Origin: Panagrolaimus kolymaensis
Taxonomy: Eukaryota; Nematoda; Chromadorea; Rhabditida; Panagrolaimidae
Assembly: GCA_028622995.1 (NCBI GenBank)
Contig: JAJQJQ010000011.1
Span: forward strand, 1,612,001-1,676,000
Direction: 5' to 3'
DNA: 64,000 nt
The notes under the pieces are model-generated. The model had not been told where the DNA came from. It saw only the letters and a list, made by a program, of their open reading frames with translations, and made no database searches. Every line of letters starts with the position of its first letter. Within the stretch, counting starts at the first letter, position 1. This document shows, one piece after another, positions 33,906 through 46,200 of the stretch. The position numbers and the translations under genes are program-made.

Positions 33906-36033
33906 ATTTTCCCCACGAAAACAGAAAGCATGCATGTTTTTTATTTTTTTAAATTAAATATTGAGGAATGGATTTCAGAATGAATGGTCAAAAAAAAAAG
34001 AAAAGAAGAAAGTTTGTTGTTCGAAGTATACTTTTTCTTCAAACGTTAAACATGTTTTTCGATGTGGTTATTAACTTTATTGTTTGATTTATCAAAAGTG
34101 AGCTGAAGTAAAAATTTTTTACTGGTTGTTCTTGGAGAAGGAAAAAAGCTAAGGGATGAATCCCAAAAAAGAGGTTTACAGTTTAGAAATGACCATAATA
34201 AGAGACCTTTTATTCCATCAAAAATAAATGAAAAAAGTATCTGAATAAGTTAGAATTGACACTTCATGAAATGGCAAAATATCGATATGGGTTTTTAAGC
34301 TAAAGCTGCTGCATAAATGAATCAGCGCTAGTCTTTCTAAATTTTTTAATAAAAGTGTCGAATAATTTTCTTTGATTAGGCTCAAAACAGAAGCCAATGT
34401 TTCAATTCTATTGACATTAGTGGGTGAGACTACTTCAAAATCCCGTTTCATTGATTCATTTCAAATCGCGACAGCATTTTTGCAAAAAAGGAAGCTACAT
34501 TAGACTTATTTAATTGCGCAATGATAAAAAAAAACAAGTTATCGTTGTCTTTGTTGAATAAAAAAAAGAAAGACATCTTGTTAGCAAATAAAATAATTAT
34601 CATAGAACATGGCTTTTTTTGTATAAATAAAAGTGCTTTCTTATCATTAAAAAAGAAAAATATCAACAGTAAACGACTAATATTTATGATGAAAGACACT
34701 TCATAAAAAAAGTACTGTCAAGAAAGTTTTTATTTGGTATAATGATTGACAAAGAACAAAAACCGCAAAATGTTATCTCAAAAAATTCTCAATTCATTTT
34801 TTACCCTTTTTTCTTTCCATCATTCTTCATTTCTTTTTATTTGGCAGAATTCTTCCACACACGCGAATCCGCGCAACCGAAAAACGAAGAGACATTTCAA
34901 AGCCTAAAAGCAAAAACCAGTAGTCGCCGCCGTTATTGCATTTATTGAGAGAGACCCATTTCTTAATTGAAGAGTACATATTATATTTTAAATAGAAATC
35001 TGATTTCTATCCTTTAGGGTAAAAAGCCAGGGGAAGCAGCTCGGACATCGATAAAAAAAATGTGACTTTTCAGATACTCTTTCTCTTCTTTTTTCTTTCT
35101 TCAAAAATAGCTAAAAAAAATATAAGGTGTTCACACACAAATAAAATGAATATTATGGCCTTGAAGAAAGGATAAAACTCCAAATGCCCTTAAGGGATTT
35201 GGTTTAAATGAAAGCGATCAAAGAGCTTTAAGGTTAGAAAGAGATAATAAAAAAGTGAAAATTAATTTTCCTGAATATAACAAAGAAAAAAGAATAAAAC
35301 AAGCTTTTTTATGTGGTTAATGAAAAAACAAAGCAAAAAAAGGCCAATTTATATCTTTGATTATTGTGGGCAGAAAAACGTGTTTTTTGTTTGAGAAAAA
35401 TTAAAAACACTTAATCTTCAAATAACTGAAGCAATGGCGTCACATTTTTAAAAAATCTTTTCACTTGATCAGTATTTTCTAAATCATCGTAAATGTAAAA
35501 TTCATAAATTAACAAGCACCTTATGAATCACTCATACAAGTGCTAAAATAAATTAATCACAAAAATGTATCATTCGAAATACAACTCCAGAACAATGTTG
35601 GCAGAAGATAGAAAACAATTTTAACCGTCAAACGAATTTCAAAAGCTACTAATGCTTCTATGTCAAAAAGTTTTTATTTTAGCGTTCAAAATAAAAAAAA
35701 GAAATGGGATGTCTTTCATTAATGAAAATTAAAAAAATGAAAGCAAAAAGAAGAAAGAAAAGCGAAAGTAATAAACTCATTCAACTGAAGCGAGGCACGT
35801 TTTTTAGTGACATGAATTCCTTGAAAATAATATCTAAACTGGATTTGCTATCTATTGGTTACTCAAAGGCCATTCAAACGTGTCCTTCATTATTTCTAGA
35901 CATAAAAATGTAAAGAAAAAGAAAATTGTTTTGAAATGGACAGGAAAAAAAACATGAAAAGTGAAAGCTTTATTTTTAGACATTTTTAAACTCATGCTTT
36001 ATAATTGTGTAAAAAAATACTTTGTACATGATT

Positions 36034-38653
36034 TTACAATAATGAATTTGAATAAACAGCGGATTTTCGTCTTACCATAGCTCCAGGCCCTCCTGATATT
36101 CTTCCATTATCAACGTGAAGATGAATTTCTTCTCCATGAGCGGGTTGTAAGCTTGGTCGCCGAAGCACTGGCATTCCAGGATTGAGAAATTGTACTGAAG
36201 GTTTTCGAGCTTGTCGAAAGACCGTAGTCGAAGATCGTCGACTTCCAGAATCATTTATAATGCTGAGCCGATGTGTGCTAAGCTTTCGTGGACCCACATT
36301 TGGTAAATCCAAGGTTAAAAAAGGTGCTGGTGTAGCTTTGATACTTTGTTTTCGAGTATTTAAAACTCCACTAAGTGATGGCTTCTTTTGGGTTGCACGA
36401 TCATCAATTACAATCGAATATGATTTTCGTGGATGACTTGGGCGGCGTTTAAAGAGAGTGCTGGGTCTACGAATAAATGGTTGAGCTTCAATATCCCCTG
36501 CAGGGTAAGCATTATCATTTGCTTCTTCAGGAATTTCATTAATATCTTCTTCTTCGCCCTCTCCATCATCATCGTCACCTTGAACCACAACAACATTTTG
36601 TTGATCTTGTTCATCCTGCTCAATAACAGATTTAACGAATTGTCTTTGCCTTTCAGTATTAATTGTTCCCCAAACAGATTTAAATAAAAATATAAATATT
36701 TCAAGCATGGTTACGGTTGACATTCCAAGGAATAAACCCATACTGCCACCAATGTTACCTTTAAAAATTTATAGGAATCAATGATGGCTTTTAGTTTTTT
36801 AAATTCGAATAAACAAATGTAAAAGGAAAATTTTCTAGAAAACATCTAAAAACTAACTCAATAAATCAGCAGTTTGCATTTGTTTTTGTTGTTCATGAAG
36901 CTCATATGATATTTCACGCATATAAATCATAATGCTAACAAAATTTTCCCTAAAAGTATTATCTCAATTTATGCTTATGCCATCACTTTTGAATTTTAAG
37001 CAACCATGGACTCACTTACCTTGCATAATCTAATGTAGTTCCTTCCAATTTCATCTCTTTTTTATCTTCCAAGGTAAACATCATATTGGAATAACTTATT
37101 TGCAAATCAAATTCAATTTTATCACATTCTACGGCGCAATTGCATGCTTCACTTTGGAATGTTTTATTTACTGAAAAAAAAAGTTTTCGCGTAACAAAAC
37201 AAAAAAGCTATGAAAAAATTAGTTTTTACCTTTAGTTTCGCATGAAGTTAATTGAATTGGATCACAAATATCAAAAGTTTTGTTAAAATTTAAATATACT
37301 GGAGCACAATTGCAATTTTCAACAAAAAAATTTAGTCGACAATTCATTTCACAATGATTTGTGGAATATGAAAGATTAAGTAATTTTTTGCCATGGATTT
37401 TTTCATCCCAATCTTCTTGACAAACTCCCCAATTTGTACTTGGAAGAAGTTTTAACTAAAAATAATTGGAACAACGGATTATATGGGAATTTAAAGGTGC
37501 AATCATTTTAGCATAAAATGCTTTACTAACTATCCTTTTCCTTTTCTAAGTTTGCAAACAAAATACTAACTTCTTTCTTTTCCATTCCTGCATACATTCT
37601 CATTCCAGGTGGAGCTAATATTCCCCCACCAATCATTTGTGGATACTGATGTTCATTGTGAATGAAAATGCGAGCTCCAATATCTGCAAATGGATCCAAA
37701 TGCAAATCTGATAATTGCTCGGATTTTGTATCAACGATTAATTCAAATCCATAATTGAAACCGCTAAACCATTGACGTCTTTGAAGTTTGGAATTTGAAA
37801 AAGTAAAACATTTTCCATATTCAGTGTAAATTGGTTCTGAATATGAGCAACAATTGGATATTCTTTGACCAACCCAAAAGCATGATTTCACTAAATCCGG
37901 ACATGATGGGCTAAAAATTGATTAGTGCATTTTGAAAGCAGCTCCAGCAATTTTAAAATTCTTTACCTCGAAGAATCAATAAACTCCATCAATTTAAAAT
38001 CTTCTCCTGTCGCTGCTTTATAGCTTTCAAGATATGCTAAAAGGTCGTTATGTTGGGTAAATAAAGTTGTTTCTCGATCACTTGATTCTCCATCAAAAGA
38101 TTTTAACAAATAATTTAGCACAGATTTGGACATATTCCAACCTAAAAATCAAAACAACCATAAACTTGGTTCAAAAAAATGGGAAAACAAACTTTCAATT
38201 TTCTCAGCCATCACAGGATTTAATCCACAAAGAGTAATTTCAGGAAATAATATTCCTTCTGGTGGAACAATTACATTAACTTGAGTCAATGTTGGCTTTC
38301 GATGATAACCATAAAGCATTATTCCACTCTAAAATTTCATCACATTTCCACCCGTTATTAGTTTAGTAATTTCCTCTTACATGTGTCATAAACATTGATA
38401 CACAACTAACAACAACAACACACCAAAATATTCTTGAAGGCCATGTATTAGAATTATATATTCGAACCATTCCATGATAAGTTGTTAAACCAGTAAATTC
38501 TTTTGCTTCATAATCGAGAATATGAAGATAAACCCTTTCATTTCGAATAACGGATTCTGCATCAATTGAAGTTGCATTTGAATATTTTGTTGATTGTTTT
38601 CGTGTGGTTGTTACTTCACTCCAACGTCGACTAGCAGCTGATGGACGACCCAT
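36034..38653 (-). CDS. DEG/ENaC family cation channel subunit
   Basis: Multiple exons. A cytoplasmic N-terminus (MGRPSAASRRWSEV) leads to FTGLTTYHGMVRIYNS, the pre-TM1 motif of the family, then TM1 (RIFWCVVVVSCVSMFMTH). The extracellular part has CSYSEPIYTEYGKCFTF, IFIHNEHQYPQMIGGG then ILAPPGM, and the C-terminal Cys-rich block HCEMNCRLNFFVENCNCAP. TM2 reads SMGLFLGMSTVTMLEIFIFL, with the G-x-S selectivity-filter tripeptide (GMS) intact. The long cytoplasmic tail is acidic (about 36570) then rich in RRxS sites (RRPSTLFKRRPSH, RKQS, RKPS), possible kinase targets. Such channels are amiloride-type sodium channels used in mechanosensation, proton or peptide sensing. Several upstream in-frame ATGs exist, but this start precedes the conserved domain sensibly. 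Confidence 0.88.
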
Positions 38654-39005
38654 TTGATTGTGAAGAAAATGTTTATTGATTTTAAGTTTTAAAAAAAAGA
38701 AGCCTAATGCTTTAGAGTAAACGGCTGATAAGCATGCAAGTATGATGTTAAAAATGGTACAAAAAAAAAACAATACATGTTTTAAAACATTATATCTCTT
38801 GATGGAGTACGTTGATGCACAAAATTTTGCAGTAATAAACAAGTGAAACAATAATACCAAAAAAATAAAATAACACTGCTTTATATTAATTTCAAAACAT
38901 CACAAGCAAAATAACAAAGAAAAATTATACAAATATATTACAAAAAAACCTGTATAAAAAACATATAAAAATTAACAAGGAAAAATAACACGTATTGCAA
39001 AATGA
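38654..39005. other. Intergenic, 350 bp
   Basis: Upstream region of the DEG/ENaC gene and 3' flank of the DNA2 gene read on the same strand order. AT-rich, no motif recognised. Confidence 0.4.
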
Positions 39006-42000
39006 TTATTCTGAAAGTTTGTAAACATTTCCAATTTTCTCTATCATTTGTTTCACTAATGGGAAATTTGAAAGAGATTCGTAACATCCAACAATGATGA
39101 GTTTCTTTTTAGCTCGAGTTAAAGCAACATTGATGCGGCGTTCAGAGAGTAAGCTTTCATTACCATAATCGGAATCTGATGTTGAAGTGTAAACGAGTGA
39201 GAGTAAAATAATATCCTTGTCACGTCCTTGATATTGATCGACGGTATTTGTTTCGATTGATGATGGAAGAGATTTTCGAAGTTCTTCTACTTGATTTCGA
39301 TATGTTGACATAGCTCCAATTGATTGGGAAGAAAAACCAGCGGCGAGATAAATTTTGCAAAGACGAGAAAGAAGATCAACTTCGCCTTTATTTGATTTTG
39401 ATGCAGTCGAAGATATTGTTTGAATAAAGTTATTTGATGATGAGCGAGATAGTGTATCGATAAAGATGACGGAATCAGAGAGATTTGAACTTAACACGAG
39501 ATTTAGGAGATCTAAAAAGGAATCATTAGAATTTCAATTCAAAGTTAATGTTTCTTCGAAAAATATCTCTGTCACATACTGTAAGTTAAAAGAGAAACGG
39601 TGATAAAGCATGTATGAAATAACACTCCTTGATCAAATTCATGAAAAATAAAAGCAAACCTTTAGGAAGCAAATCTGGCTCGAGATTCTCAAAGTTCATA
39701 GGATTCTCAGAGTTCATAGTTTTATCATCAATGGTTTGATTAGCAATGCTATCAGTTGCACATTGGAGTAACCCATCATAGAATATTTGACTGCTTAATT
39801 CACAAATTTTGCTAAAAAAAACCATTTTCATTAATGCGATAACGACTATCAATAAAAGTTTCATACCTATTCATTCGATATTGTAAATTCAGTTTAACAA
39901 GTCCTCCAAAATTTTCAGCAGTTTTTTCCCATCTTTCCATCAATGAAATGTTCATGCCTTGTTCCTTTGCTTCTTTACAAACAACCAATGGTTCAAGTTG
40001 ACGACAATCTCCAACCAAAACATATGTTTGACCAAGCAATAATGGTTTAAATGTTGATGATTGTAGAGCTAAAGCTGCTTCATCGATGATGCAATAATCA
40101 AACTTGGTTCTCCATGTAAAATAAACGTGACTTCCAGCTGTGAGACAAGTTGTTGCAACGATAGGCTAAAAGCAGAATTTGAGTTAAATACAAACAAACA
40201 AATTCCTTTATGTACTAACAATTTTTGCAAGCATATTTTTTGCTTGATCAATGACAGGTTTGGTATTATCAAAAGCAGCTAATTTTTCATCAAGTAATAA
40301 AGGTTTAATTTCTTCCAATCGAGATGTTGAATAATTTCCTCCAATTCTTAACATGCTTTCTGGTGGTAATACCTGAAAAATAATGTTTAACATAAAAAAG
40401 AGTAAGCAATAATTATAAAAATTGTGAAACATTTAACAGAGTTTAAACCCAAAAAATTTATACCTCTCTCAATCTTAAAAGCATATTATCCACAGCTGAA
40501 TTTGTATAAGCAGTTAATAAAACACTTCTTCCAAGAGCAACCAAACATTGAACCAGTGCCACAATTGTACTTGTTTTACCAGAACCAGGAAATCCTTGAA
40601 TCAGCAAATAATCATTTGATGCTAAAGCTTTTACAACTGCTTTTGCTTGTGGTAATGAAAGTTTTTTAACGATTGGTTTAATTTTTTCAATATGATACTT
40701 TTGTAATGTGCCGAATGTTGGCTCCTTCAAATCAATCACAAATTCACGAAGTCTTTTTGCTTCATCTGAATGGTCGAGAAAGTTGATGATAGAGTTCAAG
40801 TGCATTGGAAATGATGCATTCGATGTGTATGAATCAAGGTGGAAAATATAAAATGGATCAGAGGAAAATCTTTTTGGAAGTTCTTTGTCGGTTTTGATGG
40901 TGATGGAATCTCCTAAAATCGTAAGCGTTTATTTTTTGATATAGTAATTATTAATTTTATTATAAAGTGAAGAAAAATACCATACTTTGTCTATCAGTAA
41001 CAACTGCATATTGTAGCGCAACAGCATCATTCGTCGATATTATCACCAATTCATTAACTTCCAAAACGCTTGTCGGTAAAATTTCATTGCTAAAAGCTTT
41101 AAGTAATTCCATTAATTAGATATAGCGTTGACTTACTTTTCTTTAACAAATTTTAACCAAACTCCATCTATTTTCTTGCTTTCTGAATTTTCCAGCACCA
41201 AATTACATATGCCTTTCCCGTTTATTTCCCTAAAACATATATAAATGGTTAAGCTAAGGTTTCATCAAATTAATTAATACCTTTTCTTAGGAGATTCCAT
41301 AAAAACGATTTCCATATTTTTTCGCTTTTTATCAGTTTTCCATTCCATAAATGTCCATTCAAGCCATTGTTTACCATATGCTAATTCCTTTTCAGATAAA
41401 TGTGAAGTTAAACATTCAGCAAATTTTTGCATTTCGCTTGAAATTCCATCAGATTGTTTGAATTTTTGAAGAATGGTACAATGTTGAGAAAAAGGACATT
41501 TGCCACAGAAGTATATATCATATCGAGGATCTAAAAAGAGACGAAAATGAATAAAACTTTTCACTAGCATTCTTTTATATCCAGAAGTAAAATTCAAAAG
41601 CAAGCTAATTTAACTAACCAGGAAAACTTTCAATGTTTAATTCTCTTGAAAAGGCAGCCATTCCATTTCTTGTTGATAATATTCCTTTTAAATCAGCTGT
41701 TTTTGGAGTAACTATTCTTTCAATTCCATCTTTCAAATATAATAAAATACCAGAATCAAGCTCTCCATCTTGAATCTCTGATAATAACATAGTGTACAGT
41801 AAGACTTGAGCTTGATGGTCAGTTGAAGCAGAACTCTTTCCAGTTTTTAATTCCAATGGAATTATTCGATTCTTTGACGTTCTAAGTGCCACATCAATTT
41901 TTCCTTTAACCCCAATCCCATTGGACCAAATATTCATTTCAATATCTTCAATGTCAGCAATTTGATTTCCATCAGAAAGTTTATCATTCTGTCCAAATGG

Positions 42001-42772
42001 CGGAGGAAGGTATTTTTTCATCCAAGTTGTAATGTTTGTAAGATAAGGTTTGAGTTGAGCTTCAAAAGAGTCAGCAGAAATATCGAGAATAACAAAATCA
42101 AGGATGAGTTGAGGAAAGATACTTCGGCGATATTCAGCAAGTAGCCATGTTGGTGAAACTATTTTAGGCCGCCGACGAAGAACTGTCTAAAAAATATTCA
42201 ATTTAAGTAACAAACAATGAAGAAATGTACAAAGAAAAAATGAGTCTTTGAAAAATGCTTACCTGAAAGAGCTCGTGGCAAACATTTCCCAATGTCATTT
42301 GAATATTAGTTCCTGGAGCTCTAAACTTCTCTGATAATACAGCTTTTCGTTTACAAAATAGCGCTTGAACAAGAGTGGTGCTTGAAACCAAGGTATTCGG
42401 TTCAACAATAACCAAACCTTTGATGGAATCGACGATGAGCGTCTAAAAACAGTTATTTTTAATCCCATTCATATTAACCAAAAAAATTCAAACCTCGTTA
42501 TCTTTAATACAAGGATCAATCAACCTTATCATATTCTTTACATTAACTTCTGTCATACTCCAGAATCCTTCAAGTTTAACATTATATTCTTTTTCGCTAT
42601 ATACACATTTTGTTTTTAACACTCTTACATATCCATCGACTTGAATTTCAATTATTCGTAATAAAAATTGAGTTTCTTTTTGAGTTAATGAAGACCAATC
42701 TCTAAAAAAATAATGATGATCAATAGAACGAGAGAATGAATGAAGACTTACTTCAACATATTTAATAATCAA
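39006..42772 (-). CDS. dna-2: DNA2-like ATP-dependent helicase/nuclease; 5' end unresolved
   Basis: N-terminal nuclease: VQALFCKRKAVLSEKFR gives the first Fe-S cysteine, KGKIDVALRT and PLELKTGKSS carry the catalytic Asp and E-x-K, and YFCGKCPFSQHC supplies the remaining Fe-S cysteines. C-terminal superfamily 1B helicase: Walker A LIQGFPGSGKTSTI, motif II DEAALALQSS, motif III VGDCRQLEPLV, then LNLQYRMNR, TVDQYQGRDKDIILLSLV and INVALTRAKKKLIIVGC. This domain order is that of DNA2, which trims long Okazaki flaps and resects double-strand breaks. All motifs look intact. The most 5' exon I see continues upstream of 42772 without an in-frame ATG before a stop, so a leader exon or a trans-spliced start is missing. 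The ATGs near 42540 and farther in are too internal. Confidence 0.9.
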
Positions 42773-43223
42773 ATCGATGGAAGTTGTATTGAATTCGAAT
42801 AAAAACTTTGATGAATGGTGATGATGCTTGTTTGTGTGTCAAAGTCTATGTTTTATTTTTGTTGAAGATAAAAATGTGTTTACAACGTTCAAAAATGTAA
42901 TATGGCGGTTAAAAGAATGAAAACAAATTTTGGACTTCGTGAATTTTTGGCGAGTTGAGTGGAAACAATCTTTTTCCCGCCTTTTTCAAAGTCACTGAAG
43001 TTTTACGATGGCTCTTCTTTATCGTAATTTTATACTTTTCCCTCGATTTCTTAAAATATAGTTTATCTCTAAATATGAAATTAGTGTTCTTTACTTCTAA
43101 AAATAAAATTAAGGTTTGTGAGCCAATCATACGTCAGTTAAGCTTTGTTCTATTTAAAATTTACATTTTGTTTATTTTATTATTTATTTATAAACTTTTC
43201 TAACGACTAAATTACATGTGTTA
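42773..43223. other. Intergenic, 450 bp
   Basis: Between the 5' end of the DNA2 model and the stop of the adhesion GPCR. The true DNA2 start and its promoter should be here. The frame on + at 42955-43203 is unsupported. Confidence 0.4.
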
Positions 43224-46200
43224 CTAAGATGGACGATAATGAGGATGATTCGGGTCTTTGTGAACTCTAACAACCACTCCATTTACTCGATGAAAAACAT
43301 AATCTAAATCTGAGGAATTGATTGGGTTATGACGAGGAAGGAGATCATTCGATGAAACGTGTGAAGCTGCATCAAAATATTCTTCACTTTCAATTGTTTC
43401 ATTCAATCTTTGGTTATTATTTGGAATAAAAGCCTCAGCATGTTTGCTTTCGAATTTTTGTTCTAACAACTCGGGTGATTTTTCAAGCAAAACAATATCA
43501 GCTGCGAGGGTTAATGCAGGTACATAGCCTTCTTTTGGAATATGGTCGCTACTTCCGCTGCTGCTTGAATAATTCCTTGAAGCTTTCTTTAGTAACACAT
43601 TTTTTGGTTTAAAATTGGAATTTGAATTTTCACTATCATCTTTATCTGATGTGTCCGCCAAATAACCTTCTGAATTATGCGTTTGTAAGTGAGGATGGGC
43701 AAATGTAAAAGAGTCCAAATGTTTTCCATTTTCAGATGAAGAAATTGGGGACGCATCCTCTGGTGCTTCGAAATTTTGATTTGGAGATGGTTTATTTTCA
43801 GAGCTATTTGATTCTCGATCGCTGCTTATTCGATTATCAGGATAAAAGAAGTCGTCATTTGTTTCAATATTGTCTTGCGATGGCTTAAAATTATCGTCAT
43901 TCATTTTTCGCACATTTTCTTCGTAATTTACAGTAAATTCAAGAGATTTATTTTCAGATATTTCATCAGAAGATTTTGACAATATTATAACAGGTTCAAT
44001 TTCGTCTCTTTCATTTCCTTCGATTCTAAAATTATCAATATCTTTATTTTCTGATTCATTTTGAAGATCTGCTATTTCACAAGCTCTTGACATTATTTCA
44101 ATTGGATCTTCATCAATTGCTTTTGCCTCTTCATCTTGCCCGACATTTAAATTATCGTCGTTCATTTTTTGAACTTTATTTTCAAATTCATTTTGAATAT
44201 TAGATAATTCGTTTGAAGGTGTTAGTGTTACTGTAATTGAATCACAATCATGTTCCTCATCAACTGGTTCGCTTTGTTCAAATCCATTTGAAGAGCTTGA
44301 GGTTCTAAACCTTCCTTTATCATAGTTATCTTCTATCAAATTTCTTTCTGGCTCATGTTGAAGTATATTTTCAGATATTTCAGTCGAAGATTCTGATATG
44401 TGACTTGATACTCTTGAAATAACTTCGATATGATTATCACCAAGCCTTGCTTCTCCTTCGCGTCCATTTGCATATTCTACTTTAGCTACTTCTGGATGTT
44501 TATTAAAAGCTTTTCCTTTTCTTTCTTTATCAAAATCGGTTTCGGGACGTCTCCAATCACTTTCTTTCGATTGTCTTACTTTTGATTCTCGGTAACATCG
44601 AAAAACAAATGATAAAAATATTATAATTCCTTGTGAACCATTCACAATAACAAAAAGAAAATGCCATGCTGTGGCATTTGGCTCAAATAATGTAAAGTAT
44701 TGAAGCAACTAAAACTCATAATTTTATAAAATACTCTTTGAGCACATATTAAATTAAATTTCCTTACCCACGGCGCACCCAAATTAAATTGAATTAAAAA
44801 TAAAACTAATAATCGGGTTTTTACTCCTTCGGGTTTTCTTTGGTTTAAGGTTTGTACAGTGCTTGAAGAAAAATGTTTTTCAAAAAATTCAAATCTTCGA
44901 ATTATCATTAAAACTAAGCATACAATTGCACTAATTCCGAGAATAGTAAATGGAATCACTATTGCCCATTTGAAATCAGGTCGAACCCAACAACTGAAAG
45001 ATTTTGAAATTTTTATATTTATTTTAAAACAACAAACTTACAATGAATCATTTCTAAAGAAAAATTTTCCCTTAGTTATTAAACCAAAAATTAATGCAAG
45101 TAAAGTTGCAAAAACTAAAATAATAATATAAAATGTTTTTGTAAAGATTTATTTTTCAAAAAAACAAACCAAAAGTAACGGGATAAATAACTTTTGCGAG
45201 AGTGATACTTCCAAAAAATTTATCCAATGTTGTTCCTTTAACATGTTCTTTAATAATTCTCCATGAACTGAATAATGATAACATTACACAACTAAGAATG
45301 AATTCTTTATTTTCACTCATTTGTTTGTGTGATGAACTTACGCCATTAAAAGCCAATAATTAAGAATAGCAACAAAAACACAACCTCTGTAACCCGTTGT
45401 ACGACGTTGATCAGTAAAAATAGTAAAACAAAAGAAAAATAGCAATAACAAAAAATTATAAATCATTGAAATCAAGCTAACATCACTAACAGGAATAATT
45501 TTAAATAGAGATTTTGTGGCTTTTAAATTTGATGCAAATGGGATGCTATAATTATTTCATTTTTAATTTTCGCATAAATTTTTTAAACTTACATCATCAA
45601 TGAATAAATTATGCATAAAATAAATAAACCTAACATGGATCCAACTGTAAGCATATAATTTATCGTTTCCAAAGCAGTGTTACAATAAAGAGGATCAATA
45701 GATTTTCCATCGACGAGTAAAGTAAAATCTGTTAGATGGGTGCATCGAGAAACATAAGAATTTGATTGTTTTTCGATGGAGCACGTTTGGCGCGACCACT
45801 GATTTACGGAATGATCCCACCAACTAATCTTTAATTTTCCATGTAATGGTACACCTATCTGGAATTTCAGTGAAGTCAGTGAATGGCATCATTTCTTCTA
45901 ATGCTTTATTGAGCGAGACCCTCTCAAGCTATTTTGATTCTCAACTTACATGATCTTGATTAAATTTAATAGTAACCATAATATTATTATCTGCTTCATT
46001 TTCAAGCCTATGAATAACTTTAAATCCTTTTGGAGTTGGTAATAATGCTGTTGCAGAAACAACTTTGCCATCAGTTTGAAGAAGTCCATTATCACAAGTT
46101 CTCGGAATTTCGGTAACTTCTCGTGAACTTGTGGCATCAAGGTTGGATGAAGAAATTTTAAAATTATTGTCGCTAAATCGATATGCCGAAATAATTCCAT

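Larger units (their letters stand above)
33010..36033. other. Intergenic, 3.0 kb, AT-rich, with one repeat structure
   Basis: Holds the 13-mer inverted arrays at 33241-33905 and nothing else I can name. Small frames at 34218-34451 (-), 34448-34699 (-) and 35704-35913 (+) are short, lack splice context and look like no known family. Confidence 0.5.

Noticed and set aside
34218..34699. Two minus-strand frames with locally protein-like composition (77 and 83 codons)
   Set aside because: No domain, no donor or acceptor joining them, and the upstream one is dominated by F, I and K from AT runs. Possibly an old gene fragment, but not supportable.
35704..35913. 69-codon frame (+)
   Set aside because: Rich in K from A-runs, with no homology or promoter or splice evidence.
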